From an uncultured Spirochaetia bacterium (GTDB lineage: Bacteria; Spirochaetota; Spirochaetia; SZUA-6; Bin103): a stretch of DNA of 64,000 nucleotides. The stretch is taken from positions 849,752-913,751 of the forward strand of contig CATQHW010000001.1 in NCBI GenBank assembly GCA_958296075.1. The letters are read 5' to 3'. Below the pieces are notes generated by a model that was not told the origin of the DNA, did no database searches, and was given only the letters and a program-made list of their open reading frames with translations. Within the stretch, counting starts at the first letter, position 1; each line of letters begins with the position of its first letter. The position numbers and the translations under genes are program-made. Shown piece after piece: positions 1-8,700 of this stretch.

Positions 1-43
1 TCGGGACCATGATCAGCAGGCGCCGGACAATGTAGGGACCCAT
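1..43 (-). CDS. DppB/OppB-type ABC permease, N-terminal fragment
   Basis: Only the first 14 codons lie in the window. On the minus strand, from the ATG at 43, they read MGPYIVRRLLIMVP. That opening (Y-I-x-R-R-L-L-x-x-x-P) is typical of the first membrane segment of DppB/OppB dipeptide permeases. The gene runs leftwards out of the window. An ATPase pair of the same transporter class lies on the other strand at 4809-7002, so the two may serve one peptide importer, although they are not in one operon. There is no clear Shine-Dalgarno sequence. The call rests on a short stretch and is tentative. Confidence 0.5.
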   Translation of the reverse strand, partial: MGPYIVRRLLIMVP

Positions 44-174
44 GGAGGGTCGATGATGCTCAGTGGCCGCGACTCCGGTCAAACCCGGCGACTCACTCGC
101 TCGCTGGCCGCCGGCAACTCGACGCGCCGCCGCCGCCCGTCTACCGTTGCCGCGGCCACGCAGGAGGAGGACGG

Positions 175-1860
175 ATGAGCAAGCCCAAGGGACGGTTGGC
201 GAGACGGTACCGCGTCATGTGGGATCAGAACCACGGCTTCGAGTCGGCGCACAATCCGCCGATGGCGCCGGAGACGGTGGCGGCCGCCCACCTGGGCTTC
301 TTCGAGGGGACCCCGGTCGACGCCTGCGCGGAGGGGATCGGTCCCGACGCCGGCTACGTCTGCGCGTTCCCTTCGCGGAAGACGCGCATGGAGTACCTGG
401 TCGATCGCTACGAACGCGGCGCCGCGCTCGGCGACGTGCGTTACTGGCGCCACGCAGAGAACCTGAAGCGGACGTCGGCGGCCGGCCACGATCCGCTGGC
501 GCTGCAGGTGGAGGAGGCGCACCGCCTGGGAGTCGACTTCTGGTTCCGCCTGAGCATGAACGACTGGCACCACGTCGACAGCACCGCCGGCACGGTCTAC
601 CGGCTCGGCGGCAGCCGCTTCTACGAGGAACGCACCGACCTCTTGATCGGCGCGGACGGCGCCGCCGGCTGGAAGGATCACCCGTCGCTGCAGGCGCCCC
701 TGACCTGGATGCAGGACTTCGCGCACGATGAGGTGCGCGCCCTGCGCCGCGACATCGCCCTGGAGGTGTGCGAGCGCTACGACTGCGCCGGCTTCCTGTT
801 CGACTTCCTGCGCGTGCCGGGCTACTTCAAGTTCGGACAGGAACGGCGCAATGCCCACCTGCTGACGCAGATGGTGCGCGAGACGCGCGCCGGCCTGGAC
901 GAGATCGGCCGCACCAAGGGCCGGTCGCTGGGTTTGGCCGTGCGCCTGCCGCCCACCGTCGACGGCGCCCATCGCCTGGGAGTCGACGTCGAGGACTGGA
1001 TCGACGACCACCTGGTCGACGTGGTGGTGACCTCGCCCTTCTTCGCGCAGGACACCGAGCACGACGCGGCCGAGTGGGTGCCGCTGGTGAAGGACTCCCC
1101 CGTGCACCTGATGGCCGCGATCGAGGAGGGGTACCTGGCCGGGCACACCGACGGCCACAACCGCTGGTTCTACAACGCGCCCCTGATGACGCCGATGTCG
1201 GTCGAGATGGTGCGCGCCCTGGCCGCGCGCCATCACCGCGCCGGCGTCGACGGCCTGTACGTGTTCAACTGGTTCGGTACCACGCCGACCTACGATTACG
1301 ACTTGGTGCCCGCCCTCGACGACATCGCCGATTCCGAACGGCTGCGCTACCTGGACAAGCGCTACCTGGTGATGCGCTCGTCGGAGTCGTTCCCCAACTG
1401 CCTGGACGCCCGGCGCGACCTGCCGCTGACCGTCACGGGCGATCCGGCGCCGCTGACGTTCGACATCGCCGACGACCCCGCCGGCGCGCGCGATCTGGTC
1501 CGCTCGGCGCGCCTGTTGCTGCACGTGGCCAACGCGACCGTGGAGGACGAGCTGGAGGTGCGCATGCAGGGCGCGAACGGCAGCACGGCGTTGCAGGTGG
1601 CCAATCCCATGGCGCCCGGCGCGCGCCAGGACCCGCTGTCGGCCTGGTTCATCTACGATCTGCGCGGTACGCCGCCGCACGCCGGCGTGAACCGCTTCAC
1701 CGTACGCGCCCGCCGGCGCAATGCGCGCACCGCCGGCGAGCTACCGCTCACCGTGGAAGACGCGGAACTGGAGATCGGCTACGAGGGGTCCCGAAGCGGC
1801 CGGCTGCCGCCGCACGGCGCCACCGCGGACGTCCCTGAGTTGGGCCTGCCGGTCAGTTAG
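175..1860 (+). CDS. GHL10-like TIM-barrel protein (putative glycosidase)
   Basis: A 561-residue protein of unknown activity. The ATG at 175 follows a strong AGGAGGAGG Shine-Dalgarno. The motif YDCAGFLFDFLRVPGYF near residue 200 corresponds to the Y-x-x-D-G-x-x-x-D-x-x-R strand of GHL10/DUF187 glycosyl-hydrolase-like barrels. Other recognisable segments are MNDWHHVDS and FFAQDTEHD, and the C-terminal 150 residues look like a beta-sandwich. It is a clear paralogue of the gene at 7036-8700 (shared MNDWHHVDS, ALAARHHxAGVDGLY, SFPNC) and a distant relative of the one at 2354-3961. No signal peptide is visible, so it is probably cytoplasmic. Its stop overlaps the stop of the convergent gene at 1853. 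A carbohydrate substrate is inferred from fold and neighbourhood only. Confidence 0.7.
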   Translation: MSKPKGRLARRYRVMWDQNHGFESAHNPPMAPETVAAAHLGFFEGTPVDACAEGIGPDAGYVCAFPSRKTRMEYLVDRYERGAALGDVRYWRHAENLKRTSAAGHDPLALQVEEAHRLGVDFWFRLSMNDWHHVDSTAGTVYRLGGSRFYEERTDLLIGADGAAGWKDHPSLQAPLTWMQDFAHDEVRALRRDIALEVCERYDCAGFLFDFLRVPGYFKFGQERRNAHLLTQMVRETRAGLDEIGRTKGRSLGLAVRLPPTVDGAHRLGVDVEDWIDDHLVDVVVTSPFFAQDTEHDAAEWVPLVKDSPVHLMAAIEEGYLAGHTDGHNRWFYNAPLMTPMSVEMVRALAARHHRAGVDGLYVFNWFGTTPTYDYDLVPALDDIADSERLRYLDKRYLVMRSSESFPNCLDARRDLPLTVTGDPAPLTFDIADDPAGARDLVRSARLLLHVANATVEDELEVRMQGANGSTALQVANPMAPGARQDPLSAWFIYDLRGTPPHAGVNRFTVRARRRNARTAGELPLTVEDAELEIGYEGSRSGRLPPHGATADVPELGLPVS

Positions 1861-2278
1861 CCCCTGCGCCCGGTTCGGCGGACGCCGGCGGGGCGACCGC
1901 GTCGGCGATCTCCGGCCAATCGAGGGCCGCCCACCGCTCGCGGGCGGCGCGCAGCCGCTCGGTGGCGAACGCGCGCGTCTCCCCTTGCATGACGGTGCCG
2001 CGCTCCACCTGCGCGATCAGCCGGTCCAGCCGCCGCAGCACGAGCCGTTTTGCCTCTTCGTCCCGGCGGGAGGCCGGATGCCGCCGAACCGTCCGCACCA
2101 CCTCGCGGTGCCAGCGTTCCGGCAGCGCCTGATCGTTGACGATGTCGGCCGTGTCGGCGATGGCGGTGTTGATCAGCGTCTCGACGTGGCGGAGCCCCCG
2201 GGTGAGTATGAACTTCAACAGGAACGACACGCCGCCGACCGCAGCGGCCGCCAGCAGCACGACGAGCAGGACCGACAT
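1853..2278 (-). CDS. Small membrane-anchored protein of unknown function
   Basis: 141 residues starting MSVLLVVLLAAAAVGGVSFL, a single hydrophobic N-terminal segment. A charged, probably helical cytoplasmic tail follows, with many R/E pairs and ending AEPGAGAN. I do not recognise the family. The ATG at 2278 lies 15 bases after a TATGAT box on the minus strand (2294-2299) and has no Shine-Dalgarno. It is transcribed divergently from 2354, and its TGA at 1853-1855 lies inside the last codons of the convergent gene ending at 1860. It is probably real because of the anchor, the coding bias and the promoter-like box, but nothing indicates its job. Confidence 0.55.
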   Translation of the reverse strand: MSVLLVVLLAAAAVGGVSFLLKFILTRGLRHVETLINTAIADTADIVNDQALPERWHREVVRTVRRHPASRRDEEAKRLVLRRLDRLIAQVERGTVMQGETRAFATERLRAARERWAALDWPEIADAVAPPASAEPGAGAN

Positions 2279-2341
2279 CAGGTGCGTGGACCGATCATAC
2301 CCCGCGGATCGGCCGGCGCGGATCGGCCAACGCGGATCGGA

Positions 2342-2347
2342 TAGACT
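2342..2347 (+). promoter_or_regulatory. Putative -10 box TAGACT for a leaderless start
   Basis: TAGACT ends 6 bases before the ATG at 2354 and there is no purine-rich Shine-Dalgarno between them. This is the spacing of leaderless TANNNT promoters. No clear -35 box was seen. Confidence 0.45.
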
Positions 2348-2353
2348 GGCGTC

Positions 2354-3961
2354 ATGATTCGGCTCACCGGTGCGCATCTGGCGGCGATCGCGCGCCGGCG
2401 GCGCATCATCGACCAGATGGACGGCATGACGCCAATCGACCTGCTGGGCATCCCGATGCGGGACTACGTCGACCTGCGCTTCCACCACGCCGACTTGGCG
2501 GGCAGCCAGATCGACGGCTTCATCTGGGACGTGGGCGACGGCGAGGACGCCTACGCGCTCTATCCGACCGAACGGCTCCCGCTCCTGGACGACCCGGGCC
2601 TCAACCGGTGGCGCGAGCAGGGCGTCGACTTCGTCGGCACCCTGGTCGAGGAGACCCGCCGGCGCGGCCTGGAGGTGTTCTGGAACAGCCGCGTGGCGCC
2701 GGTCGATCCCGCGCAGCCGTCGTTGGGCCAACCGCTCGCCGACCCGGCGCGCAGGAACTGGCTGAAGGACGAGCATCCCGACTGGGTGCAGCGCTGCTGG
2801 TGGTGGCAGGGGCTCTACGACCTTTCGTCGCCCGGCCTGCGCGAGCACAAGGTCGCCGTGCTCCGCGACCTGCTCGCCCGCTACGCCTTCGACGGCATCC
2901 AGCTCGACTTCTCCCGGCACCAGCCGACCCTGCCGATCGGCCGGCAGTGGCAGCACCGCGAGGACGCCACCGCCTACGTGCGCGGCGTGCGGGAGATGAC
3001 TCTTGAGATGGAGGAGCGGACCGGCAGACCGATCCTGCTGGCCGTGAAGGTGCCGGAGACGGTGGCCGGCTGCGCGGCCGACGGCCTGGACGTGGCCGCC
3101 TGGGCGCGCGAGCTGCTGGTCGACATCTTCGTGATCGGCTCGCGCACGCTCACCGTCGACGTGGCCGGCTTCCGCGCCGTCGTCGCCGGCACGCCGATCC
3201 GCATCGCCGCCACCCACGACGCCCACCACTCCACCGACGGCTATTGCAGCCCGTCGCTGGAAGTGTTCACCGGAGCGTTCGCCAACTTCTGGGCGCAGGG
3301 CGCCGACTTCGTCACCGTCTTCAACTGGCCGACCGCTCCCGAGGAGCACTACGCTCGCCTGGGCTCGCAAGGCGACGTCATGTCCGGCACCTACGATCAG
3401 CACATGCGGGCGATGTTCCTGATCGGCGAGCCGGACGCCATGGTCGAGCATGACGCCACCTACGTCATCGAGCGCCGCGGCGGCTTTCCGTGGACCGACG
3501 CGGGCTGCTTCTACTGCTGCAACCACGACCGGCCGCTGCCGGCGGAGCTGCCCAACCACGGGCAGCCGGTCGACCTGCCGCTGTACGTCTGGCCGGACGT
3601 ACAGGCCGAAACGGTCGCCCAGGCGCTCCTGCGCGTGATCCTGTGGGCCGCCGATCCCGGGGATCGGATCGACGTCTGGCTCGGCGGCCGGCGCCTGCGC
3701 GAGTTGGACCGCGACGCCTCCGTCAAGGACTCGCAGATCTACGGCGACCGGCCGCAGCCGCCGGCCGGCAGCATCCCCTCCTACGTCGAGGACGCCGAGC
3801 AGCGGCTGCTGCAGGTCACCTTCGAGCTGCCCGCGGGCGACCTGATCGCCGGCGAGAACCGCATCTCCATCGCCGCCGGCGCCCGCGCGCCCTACCGCCC
3901 CGCCAGTTACGGCAACGGCATCGTCGTGGAGAAGGTCGAGGCGGACATCCGCTACCGGTAG
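2354..3961 (+). CDS. GHL10-like TIM-barrel protein (putative glycosidase)
   Basis: 535 residues. The segment YAFDGIQLDFSRHQPTLPIG near residue 178 matches the core Y-x-x-D-G-I-x-x-D-x-x-R strand of glycosyl-hydrolase-like family 10 (DUF187) barrels. It is followed by a barrel-like run that includes TIRIAATHDAHHSTDG-like histidine segments near residue 285. The C-terminal 150 residues look like a beta-rich accessory domain. It is a distant relative of the proteins at 175-1860 and 7036-8700, keeping the same order of barrel, FVTVFNWP/YVFNWF-type strand and C-terminal sandwich. No secretion signal is visible. The start is supported by the TAGACT box 6 bases upstream. The activity is unknown. Confidence 0.68.
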   Translation: MIRLTGAHLAAIARRRRIIDQMDGMTPIDLLGIPMRDYVDLRFHHADLAGSQIDGFIWDVGDGEDAYALYPTERLPLLDDPGLNRWREQGVDFVGTLVEETRRRGLEVFWNSRVAPVDPAQPSLGQPLADPARRNWLKDEHPDWVQRCWWWQGLYDLSSPGLREHKVAVLRDLLARYAFDGIQLDFSRHQPTLPIGRQWQHREDATAYVRGVREMTLEMEERTGRPILLAVKVPETVAGCAADGLDVAAWARELLVDIFVIGSRTLTVDVAGFRAVVAGTPIRIAATHDAHHSTDGYCSPSLEVFTGAFANFWAQGADFVTVFNWPTAPEEHYARLGSQGDVMSGTYDQHMRAMFLIGEPDAMVEHDATYVIERRGGFPWTDAGCFYCCNHDRPLPAELPNHGQPVDLPLYVWPDVQAETVAQALLRVILWAADPGDRIDVWLGGRRLRELDRDASVKDSQIYGDRPQPPAGSIPSYVEDAEQRLLQVTFELPAGDLIAGENRISIAAGARAPYRPASYGNGIVVEKVEADIRYR

Positions 3962-3994
3962 CGATCGAACGTGACTTGGAGCAGGCTTGGGGAC

Positions 3995-4015
3995 AGTATA
4001 CGATTCAGGTATACT
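3995..4015. promoter_or_regulatory. Perfect palindrome AGTATAC-N7-GTATACT upstream of the DUF5678/retropepsin pair
   Basis: AGTATAC (3995-4001) and GTATACT (4009-4015) are exact reverse complements separated by GATTCAG. The right arm contains TATACT, a good -10 hexamer, so the palindrome could be an operator overlapping the promoter of the gene at 4068. A Shine-Dalgarno AGGAGG lies just before that start. The operator role is inferred. Confidence 0.5.
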
Positions 4016-4067
4016 CTCATTCTCCTGAGGATCGCCCGGGCCGACTCCCTGAGCAGGAGGTAGAGCC

Positions 4068-4316
4068 ATGGCCACTTTGAAGAATGAAATCGCTGCCTAC
4101 GAGCGGATGCGCAATGACCTGGAAGTCGAGCACCTCGGCGAGTGGGTCGTGGTGCGCGACGAAGAGCTCGCCGGCACGTACCAATCATTCGAGGAGGCAG
4201 CAGATGACGCGGTGCAGCGCTTCGGCAGGGGGCCGTATCTGATCAGACAGGTCGGTGCCCCCCCGTTGGTACTACCTGCCTCCGTGCAGTATCGACCAGT
4301 CCATGCCGGCGGTTGA
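4068..4316 (+). CDS. DUF5678-like small protein
   Basis: 82 residues. The segments LGEWVVVRDEELAGTY, a region rich in acidic helix residues, and FGRGPYLIRQVG resemble DUF5678 proteins. These are short proteins of unknown function usually encoded just before a retropepsin-like aspartic protease, which is the arrangement here. The ATG follows an AGGAGG Shine-Dalgarno, and the palindrome at 3995-4015 lies upstream. Its end overlaps the next gene by 14 bases, so the pair is translationally coupled. The pair could be toxin-antitoxin-like, but that is only a suggestion from size and arrangement. Confidence 0.7.
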   Translation: MATLKNEIAAYERMRNDLEVEHLGEWVVVRDEELAGTYQSFEEAADDAVQRFGRGPYLIRQVGAPPLVLPASVQYRPVHAGG

Positions 4317-4755
4317 TTGCGGATTCGCTGACCGTCCGGGACAGCCCGGTTGGGCCACGCTGGTACATTTGGGTCCGTCGCTGCAGGTGGAGATCGGTTT
4401 CGATCCGAACTTTCGACCCCACGCCAGCGCCCGGCCCGGTCTACCGCCGGACCAGCTTCCCGCCCTGGTCGATACGGGCGCGTTACAGAGTTGCATCGAC
4501 TCGAAGCTCGCCATCACGTTGAACCTCCCGATCGTCGATCGGCAGCCGGTCGCTGGTGTCCATGGACGCGGCGACGTCAACATGCATCTTGCCCAGGTTT
4601 ACGTCCCGGCCTTGGGCGTTGCGGAGCATGGCGTATTCGCCGGTGTTCACCTGACTGCGGGAGGACAGCCTCATGTTGCGCTCATAGGCAGAACGTTCCT
4701 GCGGCACTTCACCATGGTCTATGAGGGCAGGACGGGAGCGGTCACGCTTTCCTGA
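4303..4755 (+). CDS. Retropepsin-like aspartic protease domain protein
   Basis: 150 residues from the ATG at 4303 (MPAVDCGF). LPALVDTGALQSCID contains the D-T-G-A active-site loop of retroviral-type aspartic proteases, and HVALIGRTFLRHF corresponds to the hydrophobic-hydrophobic-G strand near the C terminus of such folds. It is one domain, so an active enzyme would be a dimer. It overlaps the DUF5678-like gene by 14 bases, the usual partner. The substrate is unknown. Confidence 0.75.
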   Translation: MPAVDCGFADRPGQPGWATLVHLGPSLQVEIGFDPNFRPHASARPGLPPDQLPALVDTGALQSCIDSKLAITLNLPIVDRQPVAGVHGRGDVNMHLAQVYVPALGVAEHGVFAGVHLTAGGQPHVALIGRTFLRHFTMVYEGRTGAVTLS

Positions 4756-4808
4756 CATCCACGCCTTGACCGGAACCTGCGGTCGCGCGCCATCATGGCG
4801 CGTTGCGC

Positions 4809-5930
4809 ATGGCTGACATGGCGGGAACCGGCGCCGTCGGCGCGGCGGGACACTCGGCAGGAAGGCCGCTCCTGGAAGTCTCCGGGCTGCGCACGTACTT
4901 CTTCACCAATCTGGGGGTCGTCCGCGCCGTGGACGGGCTGTCGTTCCAGGTGCCCGAACAGCGCATCGTCGGCATCGTGGGTGAAAGCGGCTGCGGCAAG
5001 TCGGTGGCGGCGCGCTCCATCCTGGGCATCATCCCGCCGCCCGGCCGCATCGTCGCCGGCAGCATCCGCTTCCACGGCACGACCGCCGCGACCGCCGCCG
5101 ATCCCGCCGGCGTCATGGACTTGGCGCAGCTCGATCCGAAGAGCGAGGAGTTCCGGTCGATCCGCGGCCGGGAGATCGCCATGATCTTCCAGGAACCGAT
5201 GAGCGCGCTCAGCCCCGTGCACACGGTCGGCAGCCAGATCGTCGAGGCGCTCCGCCTGTACGACCCCGATCTCACCAGAGAGACGGGCCGCGACCGCTGC
5301 GTGGACCTGCTGGCCGAGGTCGGCATCCCCTCCCCGCGCACCCTGATCGACTCCTATATCTTCGAGCTTTCCGGCGGCATGCGGCAGCGCGCGCTGGTCG
5401 CCATGGCGCTGGCCGGCAACCCGCGCCTGCTGATGGCCGACGAACCGACCACCGCGATCGACGTCACGATTCAGGCCAAGGTGCTCGACCTGCTGCGCAG
5501 CCTGCACGATGCCAACCGGATGTCGATGATCTTCATCACCCACAACATGGGGGTCATCGCCGAGCTGGCGCATGAGGTAGTCGTGATGTACCTGGGGACC
5601 GTGGTGGAGCAGGGCGAGGTGATGGCCATCTTCGACGAGCCCCGGCATCCGTACACGCGGGCGCTGCTGAGCTCGATTCCCGGCATCGGCGTCGAGCCCA
5701 AGAGCCGCCTGGAGGCGATCGAGGGGACCGTGCCGGACCCCTACAGCCGCCCGCGCGGCTGCCCGTTCAGCAACCGGTGCTCGGAGTTCATCGCCGGCAC
5801 CTGCGACGCGAACCTGCCGCCGCTCTACCGCGCCGGCGGCCGCCACACGGTGCGCTGCTTCCTCTACGAGGGAAGCGAGGTGGTCGAGCCGGCCGTGCCG
5901 GAGCCCGCCGGGGAGGCGGCCGTTGGCTGA
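4809..5930 (+). CDS. DppD/OppD-family peptide ABC transporter ATPase
   Basis: About 373 residues from the ATG at 4809; a TTG at 4803 is also possible. Visible parts are Walker A GESGCGKS (about residue 59), Q-loop IFQEPMSALSP, signature LSGGMRQR, Walker B LLMADEPTTAID and the H-loop FITHNMG. The C-terminal oligopeptide-ABC extension contains CPFSNRCSEF, a cysteine cluster typical of DppD/OppD. It couples ATP hydrolysis to peptide, or possibly sugar, import through a DppBC-type permease. It overlaps the DppF-like gene by 8 bases. The permease genes are not adjacent; the only candidate is the fragment at the left edge of the window, which reads away. Confidence 0.92.
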   Translation: MADMAGTGAVGAAGHSAGRPLLEVSGLRTYFFTNLGVVRAVDGLSFQVPEQRIVGIVGESGCGKSVAARSILGIIPPPGRIVAGSIRFHGTTAATAADPAGVMDLAQLDPKSEEFRSIRGREIAMIFQEPMSALSPVHTVGSQIVEALRLYDPDLTRETGRDRCVDLLAEVGIPSPRTLIDSYIFELSGGMRQRALVAMALAGNPRLLMADEPTTAIDVTIQAKVLDLLRSLHDANRMSMIFITHNMGVIAELAHEVVVMYLGTVVEQGEVMAIFDEPRHPYTRALLSSIPGIGVEPKSRLEAIEGTVPDPYSRPRGCPFSNRCSEFIAGTCDANLPPLYRAGGRHTVRCFLYEGSEVVEPAVPEPAGEAAVG

Positions 5931-7002
5931 ACGCGACGGCGACGGCGCGAGCGGCGCCGGCGCGGCCGACGTACTGACGGTGCGCGGCCTCAAGAAACAC
6001 TTCCCGATCAAGCGCGGGATCCTCAAGCACACGGTGGGATGGATTCGCGCCGTGGACGACGTGAGCTTTCAGGTGCGGCGCGGCGAGACGCTGGGCTTGG
6101 TGGGGGAGAGCGGTTCCGGCAAGACCACCGTGCTCCGCCTGCTGGTGCGCGCCGTGGAGCCGACCGGCGGCCACGTCGTGTTCCGCCCGCACGACGGCCC
6201 GCCGATCGACGTGGTGGCGGCCGACCGGGAAGCGCTCAAGGCGGTGCGGCGCCGCATCCGCGTCGTCTTCCAGGACCCGGAGTCGTCGCTCAATCCGCGC
6301 ATGACCGTGCGCCGCGTCATCGGCGAGCCGCTGATGGTGAACGACGGCATGAAGGGCGACCGGCTCGACGACGCGGTGAAGCGGCTCATGCGGATGGTGG
6401 GGCTGAAGCCGGAGCAGCGGAGCCGCTACCCCTACGCCTTCTCCGGCGGCCAGCGGCAGCGCATCGGCGTGGCGCGCGCGCTGGCGCTCGATCCCCAGCT
6501 CCTGCTCGCCGACGAGCCGACCTCCGCCCTGGATGTCTCGGTGCAGGCGCAGATCCTCAACCTGCTACTCGATTTGCAGCGCGACCTGCACCTGACCGTG
6601 CTGTTCGTCACGCACGACCTCAGCGTGATCCGGCACATGACCGACCGCGTCGCGGTGATGTACCTGGGCAACTTCGTGGAGGTCGGCGAACGGCGCGATA
6701 TCTTCCGCAGACCGAAGCACCCCTACACGGAGGCGCTGTTCTCCGGCATCCCGCAGCCCAATCCGCACCGCCCGCTCAAACGCATCATCCTGGAAGGCGA
6801 CATCCCGGACGTGGCGAAGGTGCCGGCCGGCTGCCCGTTCCACACGCGCTGCCCGTACCGGCAGCCGGTCTGCGAGGAGGAGCCGCCGCCGTTGGCGCCG
6901 GCCGGCGGCGACGGCCACGGGTCTGCCGGCCACCTGGCCGCCTGCCACTTCGCCGACGAGCTGCGCCTGAAGGGCGAGGACGACCTGCTCGGCAGCGCGT
7001 AG
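5923..7002 (+). CDS. DppF/OppF-family peptide ABC transporter ATPase
   Basis: 359 residues. Walker A is GESGSGKTT, the Q-loop is VFQDPESSLNPR, the signature is FSGGQRQRIG and Walker B is LLLADEPTSALD. The C-terminal extension carries CPFHTRCPYRQPVC, the cysteine-rich motif of OppF/DppF. The start TTG at 5923 overlaps the previous gene's stop (5928-5930), so the two subunits are coupled and would form the heterodimeric motor of one importer. Like its partner it has no adjacent permease or binding protein. Confidence 0.92.
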   Translation: MAERDGDGASGAGAADVLTVRGLKKHFPIKRGILKHTVGWIRAVDDVSFQVRRGETLGLVGESGSGKTTVLRLLVRAVEPTGGHVVFRPHDGPPIDVVAADREALKAVRRRIRVVFQDPESSLNPRMTVRRVIGEPLMVNDGMKGDRLDDAVKRLMRMVGLKPEQRSRYPYAFSGGQRQRIGVARALALDPQLLLADEPTSALDVSVQAQILNLLLDLQRDLHLTVLFVTHDLSVIRHMTDRVAVMYLGNFVEVGERRDIFRRPKHPYTEALFSGIPQPNPHRPLKRIILEGDIPDVAKVPAGCPFHTRCPYRQPVCEEEPPPLAPAGGDGHGSAGHLAACHFADELRLKGEDDLLGSA

Positions 7003-7035
7003 CCGACCCGCTCAGCCGCCCGGCAACGGCTTCGC

Positions 7036-8700
7036 CTACGTTCGCGGGTCGAAGCCGGGGGGACGGCGCCAGGGGCCGTTCGGATAGCGGTAGGAGACGT
7101 CGATCTCCACGTCGCTCAGCACCAGCGGCAGCTCGGCAGCCAAGCGCGGGTGGCGCTCGGCCCGCACGCTGATCCGGTTGACGCCCAGGCGGGGCGGTGA
7201 CCGAGTCAGATCGAACACCGCCCACGCGCGCTCGCCGGGCGCCGCCCGGCCGGCGGCCATGGGGTTGGCGGCCGGCAGCGGCGCGCCTCCGTTCAGACGC
7301 ACCTCCAGCCGGTCCTCGTGACACGGCTCGACCAGCAGCAGCTTCAGGCGCACCGACCGCACGCGCGCGCCGGCGGAGGCCAGGTCGTCCGCCACCTCGA
7401 TGCGGATGTCGGTCGGCTCCGGCCCCAACTCGGCCGGAATCCGGCGCTCCTGCGGGAAGCAGTTCGGGAACGATTCGTTGCGGCGCATGACCGCGTACCG
7501 CTTGTCCTTGAAGCGCAGCCGCAGCGGCGAGGCGATGTCGTCGAGGGCGGGACTGTTGTCGTACCCGTAGGTTCCCCAGGTCCCCGGGAAGTTGAAGAGA
7601 TACAGACCGTCCACGCCGGCGGCGTGGTGGCGGGCGGCCAGCGCGCGGATCATCTCGACCGTCATCGCCTGCATCGGGTCGGACTTCACCTGGAAATAGG
7701 GGATGCCGTATCCGGTCCGCATGCCGGTGATGAAGCCCTCGTCGATCGCGGGATGGACCAGCACCGGCGTGGCGCCCGCCAGCTTCACCCACTCGCGCAT
7801 GTCCTCCTCCGTGTCCTGGGCGAAGAAGGTCGACGGGACCACGACGTCGATCAGGTGATCGGCGATCCATTCCTCCACGTCCAGACCCAGCATGGTGGCG
7901 CCGGCGATCGTGTTGGGCACGCGCACCGACAGGCCGAGCGTCTTGCCGCGCGAGCGCCCGACCTCGTCCAGCATGCGCCGCGTGTCGCGGATCAGCTCGG
8001 TAATCAGATGGGCGTTGGCGCGCTCCCGGCCATACCGAAACAGGCCGGGACAGCGCATGAAGTCGTACTCCCAGCCGTCGGCGTCATAGCGCTCGACCGC
8101 CTCGCGGGCGGTCTCGAACCGGATACGGCGCACCGCCTCGTGCGCGAAGTCCTGAAACCACGCCATCGACGCCTGCAGCGACTCCGGCCAGCCGGCCACC
8201 CCCTCCCTGCCGATCAACAGTTCCGGGTGGTTCTCGTACCAGTCGCTGCCGATCAGCCGATAGACCCTGCCCTCGCTGTCGACGTGGTGCCAGTCGTTCA
8301 TGCGGAGCTGCAGCCAGAAGTCGATCCCCAGCCGGTGCGCCTCATCCATCACGATCCGCACGGGATCGTGACCGTCGGCCCAGAGTCGGCGGAGGTTCTC
8401 CCCGCCGCGCCACTGCACGCCGCCTCCCAATACGGCGCCGGCGTTGAGCCGGTCGACCAGGAACTCCATGCCGTCCACCCTGGTCGGATAGGACAACGTG
8501 TAGCCCGCGGACGGGCCGACCGTGGCGACGAACGCGTCCACGGGCGTGCCGGCCAGCCCGCCCACCATCAGGTGGGCGAGCCGTGCCGGGCTCACCGGTG
8601 GATTGATCGCCCCTGCCGTGAAGCCGGAGTCGTCGACCCAGGTCAAGCGGTAGTTCCGCGCCAGCCGCCCGCGCGGCTTTTCGGCAGCCACCGCCTTCAC
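7036..8700 (-). CDS. GHL10-like TIM-barrel protein, paralogue of 175-1860
   Basis: 554 residues, starting with GTG at 8700 (VKAVAAEKPRGRLARNYR). This start is chosen because the GTG overlaps the TGA of the upstream hydrolase gene by 4 bases (GTGA), and because the paralogue begins with the same KPxGRLARxYR. Core motifs are YDADGWEYDFMRCPGLFRYG, MNDWHHVDS, FFAQDTEEDM, ALAARHHAAGVDGLYLFNFPG and NESFPNCFP. No signal peptide is seen. It forms an operon with the PHP-type hydrolase upstream. Function is inferred as carbohydrate processing from the barrel only. Confidence 0.7.
   Translation of the reverse strand: MKAVAAEKPRGRLARNYRLTWVDDSGFTAGAINPPVSPARLAHLMVGGLAGTPVDAFVATVGPSAGYTLSYPTRVDGMEFLVDRLNAGAVLGGGVQWRGGENLRRLWADGHDPVRIVMDEAHRLGIDFWLQLRMNDWHHVDSEGRVYRLIGSDWYENHPELLIGREGVAGWPESLQASMAWFQDFAHEAVRRIRFETAREAVERYDADGWEYDFMRCPGLFRYGRERANAHLITELIRDTRRMLDEVGRSRGKTLGLSVRVPNTIAGATMLGLDVEEWIADHLIDVVVPSTFFAQDTEEDMREWVKLAGATPVLVHPAIDEGFITGMRTGYGIPYFQVKSDPMQAMTVEMIRALAARHHAAGVDGLYLFNFPGTWGTYGYDNSPALDDIASPLRLRFKDKRYAVMRRNESFPNCFPQERRIPAELGPEPTDIRIEVADDLASAGARVRSVRLKLLLVEPCHEDRLEVRLNGGAPLPAANPMAAGRAAPGERAWAVFDLTRSPPRLGVNRISVRAERHPRLAAELPLVLSDVEIDVSYRYPNGPWRRPPGFDPRT

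Noticed and set aside
79..1680. Long antisense open frame opposite the first TIM-barrel gene
   Set aside because: High GC keeps antisense frames open. Its translation is rich in R, A, H, V with no domain, and the plus-strand gene has a ribosome site and paralogues.
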